Positions 42,484 through 50,348 of a stretch of DNA of 64,000 nt are shown one piece after another. A model generated the notes under the pieces. The model had not been told where the DNA came from and did no database searches. It was given only the letters and a program-made list of their open reading frames with translations. Both the position numbers and the translations under genes were made by a program. This DNA comes from Microbacterium esteraromaticum (lineage in GTDB: Bacteria; Actinomycetota; Actinomycetes; Actinomycetales; Microbacteriaceae), in NCBI RefSeq assembly GCF_028747645.1, contig NZ_CP118100.1:682001-746000 (forward strand). The letters run 5' to 3'. Positions within the stretch are counted from its first letter, which is position 1, and each line of letters begins with the position of its first letter.

Positions 42484-43584
42484 TCAGCGCTGACCCAAGA
42501 GCGCGGCCCGCATCTGTGATGCGCGATCCTGCCAGTCGGGCGGAGCCACTTCCTCACGCCGGGAGGATGCGTGGGGGGCACGGAGAGCGCGACTCACCGC
42601 GTCGACGAACTCCGCCTCCGCTCCCACGACCACGCCCGGTTCGTCGCGGAATCCCGCGACCGGTGTCGACACGACCGGCTTGCCGACGGCCTGATACTCG
42701 TAGAGCTTGATCGGGTCGAGGCTCTCGGTGAAGTCGGTCACCACGTGCGGAACGACGAGCACGTCGGCGTGCTGCAGATACGCCGGCACCGCATCACGAG
42801 GCTTGGCCCCGAGCACCACGACGCCGTTCCTCTGCATCGCTGCGGTGTCTTCGACGCCCAGGGCGTTCGGCCCGACGAGCACCAACGTGCCCTCCGCGCT
42901 CAGCGCCCGGGCGGTCTCGACGCACAGCTCCACATCCAGCCGGTCGCGGTGCAGAGTCCCGACGTATACCGCGGTGCGTCCTGCAGGCAGATCAGCCGGT
43001 CGCTCCATCGGTACCCGGTAGCGCGCCACATCGACCGCGTTGCGCACCAGCACGATGTCATCACGCTGGCCGCTCTTACGGCGCACCAACTCCGGCGAGC
43101 AGGCAACCACGCTCGCCGAGTGCTGCAACAACCACTCCTCGCCACCGACCAACCGCGCGCGCTCGGCTTCCGGACGATCGGCGACCACCCAGTCGTCAGT
43201 CATGTCGTACAGCGTCGGCCAGCCGGTCAGCTGCGCGACGGCGGCAGCACCCGGATCGTTGATCCACAGCAGCGGCTGACTCATACCGAGTCGCTGCGCC
43301 GAACGCATCACGGCCCGAGCGATCCGGGCATCCGCCCCACGATCCACCCGTCGGGGCAGGGGCTTGACCGGTCGGAACGTCCACAGCCGATCCGCCACCT
43401 CACGCGGTGCGTGCCCGAACGAGGGGCGTGACCCGCCGCGCAGGGCGTGCAGCGGGTCATCCGGTGGCTCGACGAACAGCACGCGCAGCTCGGGGTCACG
43501 CGCGAGCAGCCCCGACACCAGGTACTGGTTGCGCCGCCAGACGTCGTCCCACGCTTCGAGCGACACCACGACAAGATCGGTCAT
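42484..43584 (-). CDS. GT4 family glycosyltransferase (TuaH-like)
   Basis: A 366-residue GT-B protein: VVSLEAWDDVWRRNQYLVSGL, VLFVEPPDDPLHAL, WINDPGAAAVAQLTGW, LYDMTDDWVV, and the donor motif ESLDPIKLYEYQAVGKPVVST, the P-x-KL-x-EY form found in TuaH and related polysaccharide transferases. ATG 43584 overlaps the stop of the upstream gene by ATGA. Last gene of a four-gene minus-strand operon (42484-47733) made only of glycosyltransferases. Confidence 0.85.
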   Translation of the reverse strand: MTDLVVVSLEAWDDVWRRNQYLVSGLLARDPELRVLFVEPPDDPLHALRGGSRPSFGHAPREVADRLWTFRPVKPLPRRVDRGADARIARAVMRSAQRLGMSQPLLWINDPGAAAVAQLTGWPTLYDMTDDWVVADRPEAERARLVGGEEWLLQHSASVVACSPELVRRKSGQRDDIVLVRNAVDVARYRVPMERPADLPAGRTAVYVGTLHRDRLDVELCVETARALSAEGTLVLVGPNALGVEDTAAMQRNGVVVLGAKPRDAVPAYLQHADVLVVPHVVTDFTESLDPIKLYEYQAVGKPVVSTPVAGFRDEPGVVVGAEAEFVDAVSRALRAPHASSRREEVAPPDWQDRASQMRAALLGQR

Positions 43585-44618
43585 CGACGTTCTCCCGCGA
43601 TCGCGGCGCGGTAGACCGCCTCGGTCTGATCGGCTTGCGCACGCAGCGTGAATCTGCTGCGTTGCACGTCCCGTTGTGTGGCGCCCAGTGCCTCGCGCCG
43701 CTGCGCGTCTGATGCCAGTTCCCGCAACCGCGTCGCCGCAGAGTCGACGTCTGCGGCAGCGAACAGCGCGCCACCGTCGACGCCTCCGATCGTGTCGAGG
43801 TGCCCTCCCGCCGCGCTCGCGACAACCGGTAGTCCCGACGCCATCGCCTCGATGACGGTCAGCCCGAGTCCCTCGTTCGGCGTCGTCGCCACGAGCATTC
43901 CCGACGTCTGCATCAGGTGCGGCAGATCGTCTCGAAAGCCGAGAAACTCGACGGCATCCGCAAGGTCCAGCTCGGCGACGAGCGCGCGCAACTCGGCCTC
44001 CTGCGCCCCGATACCCGCGATCTGCAACGTCCACCCATCGGCGGCAATCCCCGACGCCGCGAACGCTCGGATGCCCAGCGCGGTCTGCTTCTCGGGCTGC
44101 AGTCGCTGCGCCATCAGCACCGTCCGTGTGCGTTCGAGGCCGGAGAGCTCTACCGGATCCACCCCGGAGTGCACGACTGTCGACGGCACGTGGATCGAGT
44201 CGGCGACGGCGCGGCTGATCGCGATCTCGGCATCCAGCATCCGCTCCACCACGCGATACGGCAGCCCCGGTCCGCGGGTTCCGCGACGCAGTGCAAAGTG
44301 CCGCGTCGACACCAACGCAGCCTGTCGCGGACCACAGAGGCGACTTGTCGCCGCGGCGATGTCGGCGGCGGTCATATGCGAGTTGACGACGTCGACATCG
44401 ATCGAGCGGATCGCTTTCACCGCCGCGCGGATGCTCGTCACCGGCACGAACCGTACGCCCGCGACGCGCAGGGGGCCGGCCAGCGCATCGGGCGCACCAC
44501 CGGCGACGAACACCTCGTGCCCGTCGGCGGCCTGCACGATCGCCAGGCGACGTACGAACTGCTCGACCCCTGCGAACCGGTCCGAGACGATCACGTGCAG
44601 AATCCGCAGAGGCGTCAT
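43581..44618 (-). CDS. GT4 family glycosyltransferase
   Basis: A 345-residue GT-B enzyme. ILHVIVSDRFAGVEQFVRRLA at the N-terminus, VNSHMTAADIAAA, VHSGVDPVEL, LMAQRLQPEKQTALGIRAF opening the donor domain, and NEGLGLTVIEAMASGLPVVAS with E-x7-E. ATG 44618 overlaps the upstream gene's stop; the open frame to 44840 is shadow. The acceptor and donor are unknown. Confidence 0.87.
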   Translation of the reverse strand: MTPLRILHVIVSDRFAGVEQFVRRLAIVQAADGHEVFVAGGAPDALAGPLRVAGVRFVPVTSIRAAVKAIRSIDVDVVNSHMTAADIAAATSRLCGPRQAALVSTRHFALRRGTRGPGLPYRVVERMLDAEIAISRAVADSIHVPSTVVHSGVDPVELSGLERTRTVLMAQRLQPEKQTALGIRAFAASGIAADGWTLQIAGIGAQEAELRALVAELDLADAVEFLGFRDDLPHLMQTSGMLVATTPNEGLGLTVIEAMASGLPVVASAAGGHLDTIGGVDGGALFAAADVDSAATRLRELASDAQRREALGATQRDVQRSRFTLRAQADQTEAVYRAAIAGERR

Positions 44619-45748
44619 GAGGCCGCCCGCCCGGCACGCTCGGGCGCCACACGTTCGAGTAGCGTGACGTACTGCTCGGCCGTGGCCCGCCACGACAGGT
44701 GCTCGACGCTCGCCCGGCAGGCCTCGTGCCAGTCCGCGACGTCCGTCGCGGCGAGGCGCTCCATGGCGTCGGCGAAGGCCGCTGCCGAGCGCTCGACCAG
44801 GTAGCCGTTCTCGCCGTCCGCGATCACATCGGGCGCGCATCCCACCGGCGCCGAGATCACCGGCACACCGCTGGCGAGTGCCTCGGTGATCACCAAACCG
44901 TACGACTCGTAGACGCTCGGGAAGACGAACATGTCGGATGCCGCGAAGTAGGCCGGCAGGTCGGATCGCGGCCCTACGAACAGCACTCGATCGGCGACGC
45001 CGGCTGCCTCGGCGCGCTTGCGCATCCGCTCGATGGCCGATGCATACCCGCCGACGATCAGCAGCAGCACGGTGGGCGCGTGCACGAGCGCGTCGATCGC
45101 GATGGGCACACCCTTGCGGTCGAGCTCGTGCCCGATGAACAGCGCCACGCGGTGCTCGTCGTCGAGGTTCAACGCGGCGCGCGCCTGCGCCCGCTGCTCG
45201 AACGTCGGGGGAGCGAAACGGTCGAGATCGACGCCATGGGGAATCACGGTCACCGGGGGCGTGACCCGGCCGTACACGTCGCGCAGCACGTCGACCTCGC
45301 GGTCGGTCAGCGCGACGATGCCACGGTGCGCGTGCCCTCGGTAGCGCAGGCGATCACGCACGAACGTGAAGGTATGCAGGGGATTGCGCAGCATCCGCCA
45401 CACGGTGTCGCCGCGGGCGCGCATCGCCGCCATCACCACCCCGTGGTTGACGTAGAGATCGCCGGTCATCACCGCGTTGTGGCAGATCGAGACCGCGCCG
45501 GGCCGCTCGGCGAGGAATCGCTTGGCCTTGCGCGTGCCGGCGATCGAGAAGTCGACGGCGTACCAGACGCGTGAGAGGCGGTGCAGGAACAATGAACGGA
45601 ACCGTTTGCGCGCATGCCCGCGCGCGTCGTCGGCGGTGAACGATTCGACCGTGTGCCCGAGTTCGCGCAGGTGCGCGCCCAGTTGATTCGCGCTGCCGGC
45701 GACGCCGGACCCCGATCCGATCACGGGGATGATCTGCACGATGTGCAT
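44615..45748 (-). CDS. GT4 family glycosyltransferase
   Basis: A 377-residue GT-B enzyme: IIPVIGSGSGVAGSANQL loop, ICHNAVMTGDLYVNHGVVM, IPHGVDLDRF, ALFIGHELDRKGVPIAIDAL, and YESYGLVITEALASGVPVIS with E-x7-E. ATG 45748 has a perfect AAAGGAGG six bases upstream, the strongest ribosome binding site of this operon. The long open frame to 46231 is antisense-like overrun. It overlaps the upstream fusion gene as TGATG. Confidence 0.87.
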   Translation of the reverse strand: MHIVQIIPVIGSGSGVAGSANQLGAHLRELGHTVESFTADDARGHARKRFRSLFLHRLSRVWYAVDFSIAGTRKAKRFLAERPGAVSICHNAVMTGDLYVNHGVVMAAMRARGDTVWRMLRNPLHTFTFVRDRLRYRGHAHRGIVALTDREVDVLRDVYGRVTPPVTVIPHGVDLDRFAPPTFEQRAQARAALNLDDEHRVALFIGHELDRKGVPIAIDALVHAPTVLLLIVGGYASAIERMRKRAEAAGVADRVLFVGPRSDLPAYFAASDMFVFPSVYESYGLVITEALASGVPVISAPVGCAPDVIADGENGYLVERSAAAFADAMERLAATDVADWHEACRASVEHLSWRATAEQYVTLLERVAPERAGRAAS

Positions 45749-47733
45749 CACACCTCCTTTCGGAAGCGCGCCTCGACGCGCACCGGGCCGAGGCGGTACA
45801 GCGCGGCGCGACGTCGCGCGGCGGCACCGCGCTCGCCGCGCAACACGAGCGCACGAACGGATGCCCCCCACCACGCGGCCAGGCGAGCGGATGCCCACCC
45901 TCCGGCGCCGAAGTGCTTGCGCAGATAACGCTCCTGCGAGGCGAAGAACATCGCATCCCGGCGGCGCGGATCCGAGCTCGTGCCCGCTCCTACGTGCATC
46001 GCCTGCACCTCCTCGACGACACCGTGTCGCCAACCGAGCAGGTGTGCCCGGTACGCCCAATCGGTCTCCTCGGCGTACAGGAAGAACCGTTCGTCGAACC
46101 CGCCGACCTGCGCCAGCGCCTCGGCGCGCAGCAGCAGCACCGAACCGATGACGAATCCGTGGCGGTCCGAGCGCATCCGCCCGAGTCCGAGGGCATCCAC
46201 CCACGACCCGAACGGCGACGGGAACGGCCACCGCACCCGCGCGGACTTGCCGCTCTCGTCGACCTGCGCCGGTCCGACGCTCGCGAGCGTCGGATCCGCG
46301 CGCAGCCGCTGGTGCAGGAGCCGCACGTCGTCGGCGCCGATGACCGCGTCGGGGTTCAGCAGCAGCACGTCGGCATCCGCGTGGCCCGGTTCGCGCAGTG
46401 CGAGGTTCACGGCCGCACCGAAGCCGAGGTTCGCGCCAGGATCGATGTAGCTCACGCCGAGGTCAGCGCACAGCTCGCGGATCTCGGGCATCGACGAATT
46501 GTCGATGACCGTCACCGGAAGTGCGGTGACCGGTTCGAGCGCGCGCCGCAGCATCTCGGGCCCGCCGTAGGCGACCACGACGATCCGCAGTTCGCGGTGG
46601 CCGGCATCCGTCGACGCTCTGGCCGCCGCGCGGTACAGCCGCTGGTACTGGTCGGTGACGGCATCCCACGAACACTCAGCGGCGCGAGCGAAGCCCGCCG
46701 CGCGCAATGCGTCGCGCTCGGAACCGGCCGCCCGCAGCAGAGCGCCGGCGAGTGCGGTCGGGTCACCGTGCGGCACGACGAGGCCCGCGCCACCGACCAC
46801 GTCGGGCAGGGCACCCGCGTCGCTGGAAACCACCGGCACACCGGCCGCCATCGCCTCGACGGCCACGCGGCCGAACTGCTCTGTCCAGCGCGCGGTCGGC
46901 ACCGACGGGACGGCGAGCACGTCGATCGACGTGTAGAACTCACCCATCCGCTCGGGGGCGACGGCGCCGACGAGCTCGACGCGGTCGGTGATGCCCAATG
47001 CCTCAGCCCGCGACGTGATCTCGGCGGCCAGCGGCCCGCTACCGGCCAGACGCGCCCGCAGCCGCGGCTGCGCGGACACCGCCTCGAGCAGCACCTGTAC
47101 GCCCTTCTCCTCGACGAGACGCCCGACGAATCCGACCACAACCGGGCCGCCGACACGCGGATGCCCGCGATCGGCGTCCACGCCGGCATCCGCAGGAGCG
47201 CCCGCCTCAGCATCCGTCGAGGCCTCCACCCCGAGTGAGATCAGCGTCGGCGCCCCGGGAAACCCCTTCGCGACGCAGATCTCACCGGCCGCGCTGTTGC
47301 ACACCGATAGTCCCGCCGCGCCGCGCAGCGCGGCCCGCTCGAACCACCGGAACGGCACCGGGTAGCGCTTGGCGATGTTCTGCGCCGAGTAGAGCACGTA
47401 GGGCGCGCGCTGACGGCGCAGCCATCGCAGCAGCAGGATCTCGGCCGTGGCCAGCGCGAACGGCTCTTCGTGGATGTCGATCACATCCCAGTCGGCACCC
47501 AGCGCCCGCCATAGTGGGAGCGGGGAGTACAGGAACAGCGCGGGATGTCGTCCGAACGTGCTCGCCGGCAGCACCCACGGCTCGGTATCGGCGTCGAGCG
47601 ACACCGGCACCCCACCGGCATGCCAGCGGTGCGCCGTGACCAGGCGCACGGTCTCGCCGCGACGGAGCAGTACCCGCTCCCGCGTGCGCCACGGCCCCAC
47701 CGTGGCGCTGTGAGAAATTCTCAGTACGCGCAA
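45748..47733 (-). CDS. two-domain GT4-GT2 glycosyltransferase fusion (second)
   Basis: A 661-residue protein. Residues 1-390 are GT4: ISHSATVGPW, ADWDVIDIHEEPFALA, VVGFVGRLVEEKGVQVLLEAV, and TEQFGRVAVEAMAAGVPVVSS with E-x7-E. About 395-661 is GT2: LRIVVVAYGGPEMLRRAL, VIDNSS, GANLGFGAAVNLAL, LLLNPDAVI and GGFDERFFLYAEETDWAYRA, close to rhamnosyltransferase-type GT2. A TTG at 47733 is the best start: AGGGGAG lies 5 bases upstream and the next codons read RVLRISH. First gene of the minus-strand GT operon. Same domain order as 18156-20300 but with a different GT4 subgroup. Confidence 0.82.
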   Translation of the reverse strand: MRVLRISHSATVGPWRTRERVLLRRGETVRLVTAHRWHAGGVPVSLDADTEPWVLPASTFGRHPALFLYSPLPLWRALGADWDVIDIHEEPFALATAEILLLRWLRRQRAPYVLYSAQNIAKRYPVPFRWFERAALRGAAGLSVCNSAAGEICVAKGFPGAPTLISLGVEASTDAEAGAPADAGVDADRGHPRVGGPVVVGFVGRLVEEKGVQVLLEAVSAQPRLRARLAGSGPLAAEITSRAEALGITDRVELVGAVAPERMGEFYTSIDVLAVPSVPTARWTEQFGRVAVEAMAAGVPVVSSDAGALPDVVGGAGLVVPHGDPTALAGALLRAAGSERDALRAAGFARAAECSWDAVTDQYQRLYRAAARASTDAGHRELRIVVVAYGGPEMLRRALEPVTALPVTVIDNSSMPEIRELCADLGVSYIDPGANLGFGAAVNLALREPGHADADVLLLNPDAVIGADDVRLLHQRLRADPTLASVGPAQVDESGKSARVRWPFPSPFGSWVDALGLGRMRSDRHGFVIGSVLLLRAEALAQVGGFDERFFLYAEETDWAYRAHLLGWRHGVVEEVQAMHVGAGTSSDPRRRDAMFFASQERYLRKHFGAGGWASARLAAWWGASVRALVLRGERGAAARRRAALYRLGPVRVEARFRKEV

Positions 47734-47746
47734 CCCATCTCCCCTG

Positions 47747-47753
47747 TAGGCTA
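47747..47753. promoter_or_regulatory. overlapping divergent -10 boxes
   Basis: TAGGCTA reads as TAGGCT on the plus strand and TAGCCT on the minus strand. On the minus strand it lies 14 bases before the TTG start at 47733, so the message would have a leader just long enough for its ribosome binding site. Confidence 0.4.
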
Positions 47754-47890
47754 AGCACCACAATAGACTGCGCCTCTTCTTCCTGTGGGCGCAGACATTC
47801 GGCAGTAGTCGTCGGGGGATGACTACTGCTTTGGGGACAGGAAGCACGGCTGTGGGAGCCGTGATCTGGGGATTGCTGGGGAAACTGGGG

Positions 47891-49162
47891 ATGTATCGTT
47901 CGCGTTCAGCGAGCCCGCACATCGTGCACCTCGCGCATACGACGGCGGCCGGCGGAGCCGAGCTCGCACTCAAGCGTCTTCTCGACGTGAAGCCCGACTG
48001 GGAGTCGAGTCTTCTGATCCCGGCCGAAGAAGAAGAGAACGTCTTCGTCGGGGTCAGCACCTCGACCGGTGGCGTGCGCCAGCTCTCCGGCGCCAGCCGT
48101 AGCGGCGCGCTGCGCGCACTCGGACTCGGCACGCGACTGCTGATCCAGGCCGGCATCACGCGCTGGCACCCGGCCGTTCGGCACAGCGACCTCGTCGTCG
48201 CCAACTCCACCCGCTCGGCCGCCTACGGCGTGCTCGCGGTGCTGGGCACGCGGCGCCCGTTCGTCGTGCACCTGCGTGATCACATCGCGCCCGAGGCGCT
48301 GGGCTCGGTCGGCTACCGCATCATGACCCGTCTGGTGCTTCCGCGCGCCAACGGTGTGATCGCGAACTCGCGCGGCACCCTCGAGACGGCGCGCGAGTTC
48401 CTCCGCGACGACGCCGTCGTCGCGGTCATCCCGAGTCCGTCCGGTCTTGGGCGGTTGCGCCGCCACTCTCACGACGAAGGACCGCTGCGTATCGGGATGC
48501 TCGCGCGCCTCGACCCGTGGAAGGGGCAGGTCGCGCTGCTCGACGCGTTCGCGCAGGCGTTTCCCGACGGTGACGCGCAGCTCGACCTGGCCGGTGCCGC
48601 ACTATTCGAACACGCCGAGTTCGCCGACGACCTTCGCGTGCGCGCCGAGGAGTTGGGCATCGCCGATCGGGTCAATCTGCTGGGGCACGTGCACGACATC
48701 GCCCCGTTGCTGGCGACGTGGGACGTCGCCGTGCAGTACTCGTTGCGCGCCGAACCGATGGGGCAGAACGTGTTGCAGTGCTTGGCTGCCGGCACCGCGG
48801 TCGTCGTCGCCGACGAGGGTGGGCCGACCGAATGGGTGCGCCACGAGCGCAACGGCTTGCGGGTCGCGCCGCGCGACATCGACGCGCTGTCCGAGGCGCT
48901 GCGCCGTCTCGCCGACGACCTCGCGCTGCGACAGCGACTGAGCGCCGCCGCGGTGCTGACCCCGGGGCTGCTCGGTGATGCCGAGATCGCTGCGATCCAC
49001 GCCGGCGTCTACCGCGACGTGATCACGCTTGCATCCGCAGACCGTCGCGCAGCGACTGGGCGGGGCGCGCGCAGTACGGCGCCGAGCATGCGCACGGTTG
49101 GGGCGTCGCTGGCCACGCTTCAGACGACCGATGCTCCGTCCGTGGCGGCTCGTGCCTCGTGA
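47891..49162 (+). CDS. GT4 family glycosyltransferase with altered donor motif
   Basis: A 423-residue GT-B protein: HIVHLAHTTAAGGAELALKRL, VANSTRSAAYG, VVHLRDHIAPEALG, RIGMLARLDPWKGQVALLDAF, then AEPMGQNVLQCLAAGTAVVVAD, where the second Glu of E-x7-E is Gln. ATG 47891 has GGGGA 8 bases upstream; ATG 47819 would add 24 residues of low-complexity, unsupported sequence. It stands alone, divergent from the GT operon on the left and 17 bases before the leaderless nucleotidyltransferase gene. Confidence 0.8.
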   Translation: MYRSRSASPHIVHLAHTTAAGGAELALKRLLDVKPDWESSLLIPAEEEENVFVGVSTSTGGVRQLSGASRSGALRALGLGTRLLIQAGITRWHPAVRHSDLVVANSTRSAAYGVLAVLGTRRPFVVHLRDHIAPEALGSVGYRIMTRLVLPRANGVIANSRGTLETAREFLRDDAVVAVIPSPSGLGRLRRHSHDEGPLRIGMLARLDPWKGQVALLDAFAQAFPDGDAQLDLAGAALFEHAEFADDLRVRAEELGIADRVNLLGHVHDIAPLLATWDVAVQYSLRAEPMGQNVLQCLAAGTAVVVADEGGPTEWVRHERNGLRVAPRDIDALSEALRRLADDLALRQRLSAAAVLTPGLLGDAEIAAIHAGVYRDVITLASADRRAATGRGARSTAPSMRTVGASLATLQTTDAPSVAARAS

Positions 49163-49167
49163 TCGTC

Positions 49168-49173
49168 TAGGCT
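49168..49173 (+). promoter_or_regulatory. -10 box of the nucleotidyltransferase operon, leaderless spacing
   Basis: TAGGCT, six bases, GTG 49180. Confidence 0.6.
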
Positions 49174-49179
49174 GACGGC

Positions 49180-50067
49180 GTGATCGAACCCGCGCCGGAG
49201 GTGGCTGCCGAGAGCCGCACAGGTGCGGTGCCCGCCAGCATCCGACTGCGTCTGGCCCGCGCCGCGGTGCAGACGCTGGCTGAGGAAGCGGGAGCCCGGA
49301 TGCTACATATCAAGGGCGACGCGATCGATCCGTCCCTGCGCGCGGTGCCGCGATACGGTACCGACGTCGATGCACTGGTTGACCCGCGCCGGATCCGCGC
49401 GATGCATGAGACGCTGCTCGCTCACGGATGGCGGGTCTACAGTACGTTCCGGTTCGGCTCATCGTTCGAGCACGCGCAGACCTACCTGCACGACACCTGG
49501 GGCTACTTCGACATGCACCGCCGGTTTCCCGGCATAGGTCTCGCTGATCAGCAGGCGTTCGAACAGCTGTGGGCGCAGCGCAGCCCGCAGGCATCCGCGG
49601 GCAGAACGTACTGGGCGCCGAGCATCGACGCGCAGGCGATGATCCTCGTGCTCAACGCTGTGCGCGGCGCCGGGGGAATGCCGCCGTTCTGGCACGAGCT
49701 CGATGACGAGCAGCACGAGCGGGTCATCGGTCTCGTCGAGGTGATGCGCGCCGACGTCGCCTTCGCCGTGGCGACCGGCGAACTCGACCTCTACAGCGAT
49801 CGTCGCGAGTATCTGCTCTGGAAGGTGACCTCACAGGGCGGGCCACGCGTCGTCGAGTGGTGGGCGCGCATCCGCGCGCAATCGACCCTCCGCGGGCGCC
49901 TCCGCGTTGCCGTGCAGGCGCCGGTGGTGAACATCGACCGTCTCAGCCGGCGGCTCGGTCATGCGCCGACCCGGCGCCAGGTGATCGCGGAGTTCTTCCG
50001 GCGAGCCGTGCGGGGAGTCACCGAGACCGCAAGCATGGTCGTTCGCCGAGTGCGGAGCAAACGATGA
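49180..50067 (+). CDS. nucleotidyltransferase family protein (NTP_transf_5 type)
   Basis: A 295-residue protein. The stretch HIKGDAIDPSLRAVPRYGTDVDALVDP (about 43-69) fits the minimal nucleotidyltransferase signature K-G ... R-x-x-x-D-x-D of the family often annotated as putative nucleotidyltransferase (NTP_transf_5), with the DVD as metal ligands. Substrate unknown. Proteins of this family are often found with PqqD-like proteins and HprK-like kinases in peptide- and polysaccharide-related loci. Here PqqD follows with ATGA overlap, and an HprK-PqqD protein is at the left end of the window. The C-terminal third is basic and unassigned. Confidence 0.7.
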   Translation: MIEPAPEVAAESRTGAVPASIRLRLARAAVQTLAEEAGARMLHIKGDAIDPSLRAVPRYGTDVDALVDPRRIRAMHETLLAHGWRVYSTFRFGSSFEHAQTYLHDTWGYFDMHRRFPGIGLADQQAFEQLWAQRSPQASAGRTYWAPSIDAQAMILVLNAVRGAGGMPPFWHELDDEQHERVIGLVEVMRADVAFAVATGELDLYSDRREYLLWKVTSQGGPRVVEWWARIRAQSTLRGRLRVAVQAPVVNIDRLSRRLGHAPTRRQVIAEFFRRAVRGVTETASMVVRRVRSKR

Positions 50068-50339
50068 GGCGGTTGCGTCCGGCCGACAGATGTGCCGTGA
50101 TCGACGCCGACGACGTCGTCTACATCGCTCCGTTGCCCGACGGGCCGATCATGGTGCTCGACGGGGTCTCAGCGTTGATCTGGCAGACGATCACCGACCC
50201 GGTCGGAGCCACCGACACCGAGGTCGCCGCTCATGTCGCAGCGGCCACGGGACAACGGCCGGACGACATCGCCGGGCACGTCACATCCTTCCTTGACGAC
50301 CTTGTGCGGCGTGGCGTCATCATCGGCGCCGACGACTAG
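50064..50339 (+). CDS. PqqD family protein
   Basis: A 91-residue stand-alone PqqD-like domain: RLRPADRCAVIDADDVVYIAPLPDG, MVLDGVSALIWQTI and FLDDLVRRGVII follow the beta-strand/winged-helix pattern (G-x-A-x-x-IW and a closing L-x-x-L-x-x-x-G-x-I). PqqD proteins hold a peptide substrate for a partner enzyme. ATG 50064 overlaps the nucleotidyltransferase stop. Its TAG stop is also the beginning of the -10 box of the next gene. No obvious precursor peptide was found nearby. Confidence 0.8.
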   Translation: MRRLRPADRCAVIDADDVVYIAPLPDGPIMVLDGVSALIWQTITDPVGATDTEVAAHVAAATGQRPDDIAGHVTSFLDDLVRRGVIIGADD

Positions 50340-50342
50340 CAT
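50337..50342 (+). promoter_or_regulatory. -10 box of the MauE-redoxin gene overlapping a stop codon
   Basis: TAGCAT, six bases, GTG 50349. Its first three bases are the stop codon of the PqqD gene, so the redoxin gene can be transcribed on its own. Confidence 0.55.
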
Positions 50343-50348
50343 GGGCAA

